A DNA stretch of 12,547 bases from Oscillospiraceae bacterium (GTDB lineage: Bacteria; Bacillota; Clostridia; Oscillospirales; Acutalibacteraceae): contig JAQWBK010000042.1 in NCBI GenBank assembly GCA_028706415.1, forward strand, positions 1-12,547. The letters are read 5' to 3'. The notes under the pieces are model-generated. The model saw nothing but the letters and a program-made list of their open reading frames with translations. It searched no databases and had not been told where the DNA came from. Both the position numbers and the translations under genes were made by a program. The first letter of the stretch is position 1. Each line of letters begins with the position of its first letter. Of the stretch, positions 6,170 to 12,547 are shown piece by piece.

Positions 6170-7353
6170 GTCTTGATTGCTCCTTTCAGTGCGATTTCAA
6201 GTATTGACAAGCCCTTATCGATTTCGGCAGGGCTGATTGTTAAGGGCGGCAGTAATCGCAGCAAGGTTTTTGCCGTCAGGATCAGTAGCCCGTTTTGGAT
6301 GCAGTCCTTGGCTATTTCCTTTGCATCCCCCTGCCGGGTCACTATTCCCAGCATCATCCCAAGTCCGCGTACCTCTTTTACATTGGGCATCGATAATAAA
6401 CGCTGCCGTATATATTCGCCTTTTTTTGCGACCTCGTCCATAAATCCGTCTGCCGACAGCTTTTGCAATACAACATTTGCTCCCGCACAAACCACCATGT
6501 TCCCCCCGAAGGTTGAGCCGTGGGTGCCGGGGGACATAACCCCGGCAAGTTTTTCGCTACATAGGCAGGCACCTATAGGCAGCCCGCCCCCAAGACCTTT
6601 TGCCATGGTAACGATATCAGGTGTAATATCAGAATGCTGAAAAGCAAAAAACCTGCCTGTTCGGCCTGCACCTGTTTGTACCTCATCAATTATAAGCAGT
6701 ACATCCTTGGCATCACAAAGAGCGCGAACCGCCGAAAGATATTCGGGGGAAAGGGGTACCACCCCGCCCTCTCCCTGTATACATTCCAGCATGACGGCAC
6801 AGACATCATTCCCCATTTTATCCTTCAGATCGCCTATGTCGCCCGCCTGGGCAAACTCGAACCCTTGGGTAAAAGGGAAAAAATATTGGTGGAATGAATC
6901 CTGGCCGGTTGCCGACAATGTTGTGAGTGTGCGGCCGTGAAAAGAATTTTTGAGGCAGATAATTTTATGGCGGCCTAAACCGTATTTATCATGGCTGTAT
7001 TTGCGGGCAAGCTTAATTGCACATTCATTCGCCTCTGCCCCCGAATTGCCGAGAAATACCCGAGCCATGCCTGACAGTTTGCACAGCCGGTCGGCAAAGG
7101 AAACCTGAACTTCATTATAATAAAGGTTGGAAATATGTGCAAGGGTGGCGGCTTGATTCTGCACTGCTGCAACCCAGTCTGGGTCTGCATATCCAAGGGA
7201 GTTTACCCCGATACCGCTTCCGAAATCGATATATTCCTTGCCGTTTATATCGGTAGCCGTCGCCCCTTTACCGCTTGCGACTGCAACATCAAACCGCCCG
7301 TATGTAGGCATGATTGATGAATGCTCGGCATTTAAAACATCTTCAAAAATCAT
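6166..7353 (-). CDS. argD: N-acetylornithine aminotransferase
   Basis: ArgD is a pyridoxal-phosphate aminotransferase (class III) that converts N-acetylglutamate semialdehyde and glutamate to N-acetylornithine. The 395-residue protein has the phosphate-binding GNSGAEANE (102-110), SFHGRT (137-142), the cofactor-ring aspartate in IDEVQTG (222-228) and the Schiff-base lysine K252 in MAKGLGGGLPIGA. The later GSTFGGN is also present. Length and start match the family. The gene lies 19 bp after argB and overlaps argF by 4 bp. A GAAGG ribosome site precedes its ATG. Other class III aminotransferases (ornithine or GABA) share these motifs; the operon decides the assignment. Confidence 0.95.
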   Translation of the reverse strand: MIFEDVLNAEHSSIMPTYGRFDVAVASGKGATATDINGKEYIDFGSGIGVNSLGYADPDWVAAVQNQAATLAHISNLYYNEVQVSFADRLCKLSGMARVFLGNSGAEANECAIKLARKYSHDKYGLGRHKIICLKNSFHGRTLTTLSATGQDSFHQYFFPFTQGFEFAQAGDIGDLKDKMGNDVCAVMLECIQGEGGVVPLSPEYLSAVRALCDAKDVLLIIDEVQTGAGRTGRFFAFQHSDITPDIVTMAKGLGGGLPIGACLCSEKLAGVMSPGTHGSTFGGNMVVCAGANVVLQKLSADGFMDEVAKKGEYIRQRLLSMPNVKEVRGLGMMLGIVTRQGDAKEIAKDCIQNGLLILTAKTLLRLLPPLTISPAEIDKGLSILEIALKGAIKT

Positions 7354-7372
7354 ATAAAAACCTTCTTTCGGT

Positions 7373-8233
7373 TTATAAAAACATGGTTCCTATACCTTCA
7401 TCGGTCAGCATTTCTATCAAAATCGAGTGAGCAATCCGCCCATCAATTATATGGGTGCGTTTGACCCCTCGGCGCACCGCTTCAACACAGCAATCGGTTT
7501 TAGGGATCATGCCCCCCCTGATAGTGCCGTTTCGCTTCAGACTGGGAACATCGCTCACATGAACCACCGAAATCAGGGTATCCTCGTCGTCCTTATCCCG
7601 AAGAAGACCACGCACATCGGTCATCAGTACCAATTTTTCCGCCGAAAGTGCAGCGGCTATGCGTGATGCGGCTATATCTGCATTAATATTGAAAACATCC
7701 CCGTCTTTATCCCCGGCGGCAATCGAGGCAATAACCGGAATGGTACCGTTATCAAGGCAGTTGTGAATGAGGGTAACATCCACATCGGTGATATCTCCCA
7801 CCAGCCCAAGATCCAGTGCACTCTGCAATTTCTTTGCTTTTATCATGCCGCCATCAAGGCCGCAAAGGCCGACTGCGGTTCCACCCTGCTGCTCCAGCCG
7901 CTGAACCAGTCCTTTATTGACTTTTCCGGTCAGCACCATCTGCACAACTTCCATTGTTTCTTCATCGGTGTAGCGCAGTCCGCCGATAAACTTGGGCTGC
8001 TTGCCGAGTTTTACGAGAACATCATTAATTTCAGGGCCGCCCCCATGTACCAAAATTACCTTGATGCCCACGGTTGACAGCAGAATAATATCCTCCATTA
8101 CGGCCGATTTAAGCTGGTCACTTATCATGGCGTTGCCGCCGTATTTGATAACCACTGTTTTCCCCGCATACTGCTTAATATAGGGAAGCGCCTGGGTAAG
8201 CACCTGCGCCCTGTCGGCGGTTGAAACTGTCAT
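7373..8233 (-). CDS. argB: Acetylglutamate kinase, probably arginine-sensitive
   Basis: ArgB phosphorylates N-acetylglutamate, usually the controlled step of the pathway. Amino-acid-kinase motifs are KYGGNAM (30-36), the substrate loop HGGGPEI (63-69), FNINAD (181-186) and GGMIPK (240-245). The protein also carries an N-terminal segment (about 4-25, ADRAQVLTQALPYIKQYAGK) before the kinase fold, and a C-terminal AHSILIEMLTDEGIGTM (268-284). In known enzymes such an N-helix links dimers into arginine-inhibited hexamers, and the C-terminal region lines the arginine site. Feedback inhibition is therefore likely, though inferred. The gene lies 42 bp after argJ, with an AAAGGA-type ribosome site, and 19 bp before argD. 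Confidence 0.95.
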   Translation of the reverse strand: MTVSTADRAQVLTQALPYIKQYAGKTVVIKYGGNAMISDQLKSAVMEDIILLSTVGIKVILVHGGGPEINDVLVKLGKQPKFIGGLRYTDEETMEVVQMVLTGKVNKGLVQRLEQQGGTAVGLCGLDGGMIKAKKLQSALDLGLVGDITDVDVTLIHNCLDNGTIPVIASIAAGDKDGDVFNINADIAASRIAAALSAEKLVLMTDVRGLLRDKDDEDTLISVVHVSDVPSLKRNGTIRGGMIPKTDCCVEAVRRGVKRTHIIDGRIAHSILIEMLTDEGIGTMFL

Positions 8234-8275
8234 TATAAAATCCTGTCCTTTCTGGGTTTTATGGGGTGGTTAGGA

Positions 8276-9505
8276 TCAGCTCCTGTAATCACCGTTTATT
8301 CGCACATAATCGTATGTCAGGTCACAGCCCCATGCCGTGGCCTGTGATCCCCCGTCGCTCAGGAGAATATCAATAATTATTTCCTTTTGACTAAGCACCG
8401 TTTTGGCCTTCTCCTCGCTGAATTCAATCCCTGCTCCGTTTTCGCAAACATTAACACTTCCGGCGGAGGAACGGAATGCCACATTTACCCCGTTGGGGGA
8501 TAGGCTGGCACCTGAATATCCGATTGCGCACAGCACCCGTCCCCAATTTGCGTCCGCCCCGAACATTGCCGATTTAAGCAGGGATGAGCTTATAACCGAT
8601 TTTGCAACCAACCTTGCATCCTGCTTTGTTGCTCCGCCCGAAACACGGCATTCAAGCAGCTTGGTCGCCCCTTCGCCATCGGCTGCAAGGGCGCGGCATA
8701 GCTTGACGCACAGGGCATGCAGGGCGGCGGTGAACACCTCATAATCGGCATTATTATCTTTGACGACAGGGTTGTCGGCAGCGCCGTTTGCCATAAGGAT
8801 CAACATATCGTTTGTCGAGGTATCGCCGTCAATCGACATCATGTTAAAGGTTTCATCGGCTACATCAGCCAAAGCTTTTTTTAGCAGGGGGGTATCTATG
8901 GCGGCATCGGTGGTTATAAAGCAAAGCATGGTTGCCATGTTCGGGGCTATCATGCCGCTTCCTTTCGCCATTCCGCCCATGGTGCAAACCCTGTCCCCAA
9001 GTATGAATTGAAGGGAAAATTCCTTTACTGCGGTGTCGGTAGTCATTATGGATTGGGCTGCATCGGTATGCCCCTGAACAGACAGCGCCGCGGTTAATGA
9101 GGGCAACCCCTGTTCAATAGGCATAAGGTTGATTGATGGACCGATTACTCCGGTAGAGGCAACAAGAACATCTTTCGTATCAATGCCAAGTGCCTTTGCC
9201 GTCATATCACACATGGCAACCGCCTTTTCAATGCCGTCGGCGGCACAGGTGTTGGCAATACCGCTGTTGCAGATGATTGCCCGGGCGGTGTTGTCGGCAA
9301 GATGCTGTTTTGTTACGGTGCAGGGGGCCCCGATTACCAAGTTTTTTGTATAGACGGCAGCAGTCTCTGCGGGGCGGTCGGATACAAGCAGAGCAAGGTC
9401 CTTTTTATCCCGATTTTTGCGTATTCCACAGTGTATTCCGGCGGCGGTAAATCCCTTTGCCGCCGTTACACCCCCGTCAATAAAGGTGAAATCCATATAT
9501 ATCAT
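8276..9505 (-). CDS. argJ: Glutamate N-acetyltransferase / ornithine acetyltransferase (ArgJ)
   Basis: ArgJ transfers the acetyl group from N-acetylornithine to glutamate, giving ornithine and recycling acetyl. Many versions also use acetyl-CoA. The precursor self-cleaves before a threonine that becomes the nucleophile: here KGSGMIAPNMATML puts that residue at T192 (between A191 and T192). The oxyanion-hole STGVIG is at 117-122, and the C-terminus INGDYRS matches the family ending. The usual NSGNANA segment reads NSGIANT (80-86), a mild variation. The ATG at 9505 directly abuts its AAAGG ribosome site, whereas the in-frame ATG at 9496 has normal spacing. The true start is therefore probably 9496, with the three first residues (MIY) absent. 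The gene lies 19-28 bp after argC. Confidence 0.95.
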   Translation of the reverse strand: MIYMDFTFIDGGVTAAKGFTAAGIHCGIRKNRDKKDLALLVSDRPAETAAVYTKNLVIGAPCTVTKQHLADNTARAIICNSGIANTCAADGIEKAVAMCDMTAKALGIDTKDVLVASTGVIGPSINLMPIEQGLPSLTAALSVQGHTDAAQSIMTTDTAVKEFSLQFILGDRVCTMGGMAKGSGMIAPNMATMLCFITTDAAIDTPLLKKALADVADETFNMMSIDGDTSTNDMLILMANGAADNPVVKDNNADYEVFTAALHALCVKLCRALAADGEGATKLLECRVSGGATKQDARLVAKSVISSSLLKSAMFGADANWGRVLCAIGYSGASLSPNGVNVAFRSSAGSVNVCENGAGIEFSEEKAKTVLSQKEIIIDILLSDGGSQATAWGCDLTYDYVRINGDYRS

Positions 9506-9524
9506 ACCTTTCGTTTAGGTAAAA

Positions 9525-10568
9525 TTAGAATGCAGGCGGTATCATATCAATACCGTCGGTTTCTTTAAGCCCGAACAGCAGGTTCAGGTTTTGAATAGCC
9601 TGACCTGCCGCCCCCTTAACCATGTTGTCTATGACCGAGGTGACGATAAGCAGACCGGTATTCGGGTCGGTATACAGCTGAATATCGCAGTAGTTGGAGC
9701 AGCGTACATTTTTGACATCAACCTCCACTCCTTGTGGAAGCAGACGCACAAAATATTCACTTTTATATGTGTTTTCATAAAGGGTGCGTACATCATCCAA
9801 GGTAACCCCATCTTTTAACCTTGCGTACATGGTGGAAAGAATTCCGCGGTTGACCGGCAGCAGGTGGGGTACAAAGGTTACGGTTGCTTTTTCTCCAGAT
9901 ATTTTTGAGAGGGTTTGTTCTATTTCTGGAGTATGTCTGTGAGCCGCCACTTTATAGGCTGAAAAGGATTCGTTGCATTCGGGGAAATGGGTTGTGGGGG
10001 TTGGCTTTCGCCCCGCTCCGCTTACCCCTGATTTTGAGTCTATCACAATTCCCCGGGTATCAACCATACCTGCGCGTAGTGCCGGAGCAAGCCCCAAAGC
10101 AATGCTTGTGGGGTAACAGCCCGGGTTCCCTACCACCGATTTGCCGATGATATCATTTCTGAATAGCTCTGGAATTCCGTATACAGCCGATTTGTGCAGC
10201 TCGGGATGCTTATACTCGCTTCCGTACCATTTCATATAAGTATCGCAGTCGTCCAGGCGAAAATCCGCACCAAGGTCAATAAACTTCTTACCCGCCTTTA
10301 TGCAATCCATGGCCATATCCTGAGATAAGCCGTGGGGCAAAGCGGCAAAAACAACATCCGAGGCAGCTATAACCTCCTGTGCGCAGCCGCAGGTAAGATC
10401 GCAAATGTCGCGCAGGGAGGGGTAAATATCGGCGATAGACTGCCCCTCGTAGGAAACCGAGCTTATGGCGGCGACCGTTACATGAGGGTGCCGGAGAAGC
10501 AGCCTGACAAGCTCGACTCCCGCATATCCGGTGGCCCCGATAATGCCTGCCTTTATACGCATATTCAT
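9525..10568 (-). CDS. argC: N-acetyl-gamma-glutamyl-phosphate reductase
   Basis: ArgC reduces N-acetylglutamyl phosphate to the semialdehyde with NADPH. The 347-residue protein opens with the nucleotide-binding GATGYAGVEL (11-20). The catalytic cysteine is C151 in GNPGCYPT, and SKSGVSGAGR (178-187) and HRHTPEI (210-216, with the catalytic histidine) follow. All active-site residues are present and the length is typical. The start ATG 10568 has AAGGA about 10 nt upstream; a second in-frame ATG two codons later is spaced worse. It follows the DUF1361 gene by 15 bp and precedes argJ by 19 bp, so it belongs to the same transcript. Confidence 0.95.
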   Translation of the reverse strand: MNMRIKAGIIGATGYAGVELVRLLLRHPHVTVAAISSVSYEGQSIADIYPSLRDICDLTCGCAQEVIAASDVVFAALPHGLSQDMAMDCIKAGKKFIDLGADFRLDDCDTYMKWYGSEYKHPELHKSAVYGIPELFRNDIIGKSVVGNPGCYPTSIALGLAPALRAGMVDTRGIVIDSKSGVSGAGRKPTPTTHFPECNESFSAYKVAAHRHTPEIEQTLSKISGEKATVTFVPHLLPVNRGILSTMYARLKDGVTLDDVRTLYENTYKSEYFVRLLPQGVEVDVKNVRCSNYCDIQLYTDPNTGLLIVTSVIDNMVKGAAGQAIQNLNLLFGLKETDGIDMIPPAF

Positions 10569-10583
10569 AACATCATTATCCTT

Positions 10584-11291
10584 TTATTTTGATTTATTAA
10601 GTGTAGGTGAATTAGAATAAAGTAGATGAAAAAGCCCGTAAACCAGCAATATATAGACCGTCATCAAAAGAGTGAAAGCAACCATGAAGCCGTTAATATT
10701 CTTAACCAGCTTCTGCGCCATAAGCCACGGCCTTACGACATCCCATGAGTTTAACCGAAGGAACCGGCCGACAAAAATGGCATATCCGCTTAGTAGAGAA
10801 ATCACCAAAACTGAGGTATAGGCTGCTTTGCGGCCTTTTCTTTGGACAAGCCGCTGATATATTAACTCCATCGACATCATGCCGGTGGTAATTCCCAGTA
10901 ATATGCCCATCGACACATACAAAAGCCATGACCACCCAACCATGTTCTGCACAAATCCGCTTGTTCCGGAATATTCAAATAAATGCAGATGGATTATATC
11001 GGTTATCATATAGGGAGCATTGGGGAAAAACAAAAGCCAAAGTATTCCCGCCATAGCGGCAAACCCTTTGCGATTGTTTTGAATTGCAAAACCCACCAAC
11101 ATCGAAAACACCAGCGGGAGAACGGCTAAAAACAGGTTCCACCCCATTACAACCGGCAAAAAGTGAAATCCACCCAAGGAAAACAGACCAAGGGTCAGCA
11201 GAAAATAGCCAAAACTAGCTGCAAACAGAACGATGACCGGGAATTCTATATTTCGTTTTACGGTAGCTAGGAATTTTGATATTATCGCCAT
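10584..11291 (-). CDS. DUF1361 polytopic membrane protein inside the arginine operon
   Basis: The 235-residue protein has about six membrane segments (near 17-38, 48-70, 77-94, 118-141, 158-176 and 203-225). DUF1361 signatures are LWLLFFPNAPYMITD (84-98) and VGRFLRLNSWD (174-184). The family is known mainly from Firmicutes and its function is not established. A conserved Pro-Asn-Ala-Pro-Tyr loop and Arg/Asn/Ser/Trp/Asp run between helices suggest a binding or catalytic site at the membrane face. It lies 33 bp after argH and 15 bp before argC with its own AGGGGG ribosome site, so it is co-transcribed. Position hints at a link to arginine or its intermediates, for instance transport. It could equally be a passenger. 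Confidence 0.85.
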   Translation of the reverse strand: MAIISKFLATVKRNIEFPVIVLFAASFGYFLLTLGLFSLGGFHFLPVVMGWNLFLAVLPLVFSMLVGFAIQNNRKGFAAMAGILWLLFFPNAPYMITDIIHLHLFEYSGTSGFVQNMVGWSWLLYVSMGILLGITTGMMSMELIYQRLVQRKGRKAAYTSVLVISLLSGYAIFVGRFLRLNSWDVVRPWLMAQKLVKNINGFMVAFTLLMTVYILLVYGLFHLLYSNSPTLNKSK

Positions 11292-11324
11292 TTCGTACCC
11301 CCTAATGTTATCGTCCTGTCCCGA

Positions 11325-12547
11325 TCAATCTTCTGCCTTGGAATATGAGCCGAGCAGCTCCCTTACCCTGCAAACCTGATAACACACATTTTCAGGGGAC
11401 GGGCCCCCGTATACACGGCGCATTGCAACACATCTGTCAAGGGATATTGCACTAAAAACATCCTGTTCAAACTCAGGGCAGACCGCCTTATACTCTGCAA
11501 GGGGGAGGGTTTCCAGCGTAAGCCCCTTATCAATGCAAAGGGCAACAAGGGAGCCGGTCGCTTTATATGCATCACGAAAGGGCAGCCCCTTTGAAACGAG
11601 ATAATCGGCGCAATCGGTGGCATTTATGAACCCGCCGGCCGCCGCCTTCCTCATATTATCGGTTAAAACCCGCATGGTATCAATCATGGGGGTAAAGGTG
11701 GTAAGGCAGATATCAACGGTATCAAGGGCATCAAATATGGCTTCCTTATCCTCCTGCATATCCTTGTTATATGCAAGGGGCAAGCCCTTCATAACGGTGA
11801 GCAGTGCCATTAAATCTCCGAATACCCGACCGGATTTGCCTCGTACCAGCTCGGCGATATCGGGATTTTTCTTTTGCGGCATTATGGATGAACCGGTAGA
11901 AAAAGCGTCGTCCAGCTCGATAAACCTAAATTCCCACGAACACCAAAGAATTATCTCCTCGGAAAAGCGTGAAAGATGTACCATGATAAGTGACAGTCCC
12001 GCCGCCAGCTCTATTACAAAATCACGGTCGGATACCCCATCAAGTGAATTGTGGGAAATCCCATTCAAGTTGAGGGATTTCGCCACCGCCTCCCGGTCAA
12101 GGGGGTAGGTGGTGGATGCCAGAGCTCCGCTTCCCAAGGGGGATACTTCCATACGGGCGGTGGTGTCGTTCAGCCGGTCTATATCACGCAAGAACATCTC
12201 GGCATATGCCATCAGATGATGCCCAAAGGTTATGGGCTGGGCGCGCTGCATATGGGTATAACCCGGCATTACGGCCCGGGAGTATTCCTCGGCCTTGTTG
12301 CACAGTACCGAAATAAGATTTTCAAGATGGCCCCTTAAATCCGAGCATCTGCCCTTTAGATACAGCCTTAAATCCAAGGTTACCTGATCGTTCCGGCTGC
12401 GCCCAGTATGAAGCCGTTTGCCGGCATCCCCGATTCGTGAGGTCAATTCCCCTTCAATAAAGGTGTGGATATCTTCGGCGCTCATGTCGATTGAAAGACT
12501 GCCCGATTTAATATCGGACAGAATATCGGCAAGCCCGCCCCTGATTG
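11325..12547 (-). CDS. argH: Argininosuccinate lyase, 5' end beyond the right edge
   Basis: ArgH splits argininosuccinate to arginine and fumarate. The frame runs without a stop to the right edge, so the ATG at 12485 is internal. The 20 residues before it (ending SGSLSID) continue the family sequence, and about 50 N-terminal residues lie outside. The visible 406 residues carry TGRSRNDQ (47-54, numbering from the edge), GYTHMQRAQP (95-104) with the catalytic histidine, and GSGALAS (138-144). The fumarase/aspartase signature with the catalytic serine is GSSIMPQKKNP (218-228). All are intact. It is the first arginine gene seen in the window; argG might precede it. The DUF1361 gene follows at 33 bp. 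Confidence 0.96.
   Translation of the reverse strand, partial: IRGGLADILSDIKSGSLSIDMSAEDIHTFIEGELTSRIGDAGKRLHTGRSRNDQVTLDLRLYLKGRCSDLRGHLENLISVLCNKAEEYSRAVMPGYTHMQRAQPITFGHHLMAYAEMFLRDIDRLNDTTARMEVSPLGSGALASTTYPLDREAVAKSLNLNGISHNSLDGVSDRDFVIELAAGLSLIMVHLSRFSEEIILWCSWEFRFIELDDAFSTGSSIMPQKKNPDIAELVRGKSGRVFGDLMALLTVMKGLPLAYNKDMQEDKEAIFDALDTVDICLTTFTPMIDTMRVLTDNMRKAAAGGFINATDCADYLVSKGLPFRDAYKATGSLVALCIDKGLTLETLPLAEYKAVCPEFEQDVFSAISLDRCVAMRRVYGGPSPENVCYQVCRVRELLGSYSKAED

Noticed and set aside
6161..6640. 159-codon plus-strand ORF opposite argD
   Set aside because: It lies wholly within argD, a clear aminotransferase gene, on the other strand. It is low-complexity (Ser/Pro-rich) and is an antisense shadow.
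5741..12338. Many other plus-strand ORFs opposite the arginine genes
   Set aside because: All are antisense to genes with complete catalytic motifs and none has a recognisable domain.
5264..12547. ArgR/AhrC binding sites for the operon
   Set aside because: The operon's 5' end is outside the window, and I see no convincing ARG-box pair in the short internal gaps.
1..12547. CRISPR array, intact tRNA, rRNA or insertion sequence with transposase
   Set aside because: No regular repeat-spacer pattern, complete cloverleaf or transposase ORF is visible. The palindromic unit at 3100-3206 has no transposase of its own.

Overview
The window looks like part of a Clostridia-type Firmicutes chromosome. 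Shine-Dalgarno sequences are strong GGAGG types, some gene junctions are ATGA overlaps, and the arginine genes form one tight cluster. I cannot name the genus. The window falls into three parts.

(1) Positions 1 to about 2770 are AT-rich accessory DNA. On the minus strand, the first codons of a small helix-turn-helix (LuxR-like) regulator run off the left edge. On the plus strand, a polytopic membrane protein is joined by an ATGA overlap to a membrane-anchored, extracytoplasmic beta-propeller protein. This part ends in about 370 bp without a convincing gene. That stretch holds short direct repeats, then the 3' half of a tRNA gene (anticodon loop, T arm, 3' acceptor strand and CCA) with no matching 5' half. 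I read this as one attachment site (attL/attR) of an element integrated into a tRNA gene. The element would lie to the left and the original chromosome to the right.

(2) Positions 2814-5263 are chromosomal flank. They hold a tRNA-type terminator, a minus-strand terminator, an elaborate five-stem palindromic unit (3100-3206), an SPFH/band-7 membrane protein (minus), a 380-bp intergenic region with a perfect 10-bp inverted repeat in its promoter-proximal part, and a DUF421 (YetF-like) membrane protein (plus).

(3) Positions 5264-12547 are a minus-strand arginine biosynthesis operon. In transcription order it reads argH (5' end outside the window), a DUF1361 membrane protein, argC, argJ, argB, argD, argF. 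The products cover N-acetylglutamate to ornithine with acetyl recycling (ArgJ, ArgB, ArgC, ArgD), then ornithine to citrulline (ArgF) and argininosuccinate to arginine (ArgH). argG is not in the window and may lie upstream of argH. ArgB has the N-terminal extension associated with arginine-feedback-sensitive enzymes, which fits the presence of ArgJ (acetyl-cycle pathway). The unexpected member is the DUF1361 protein between argH and argC.

The most interesting leads are the tRNA-fragment junction with its left-hand accessory module, the folded repeat at 3100-3206, and the DUF1361 gene inside the arginine operon. I did not find a clearly new enzyme system.
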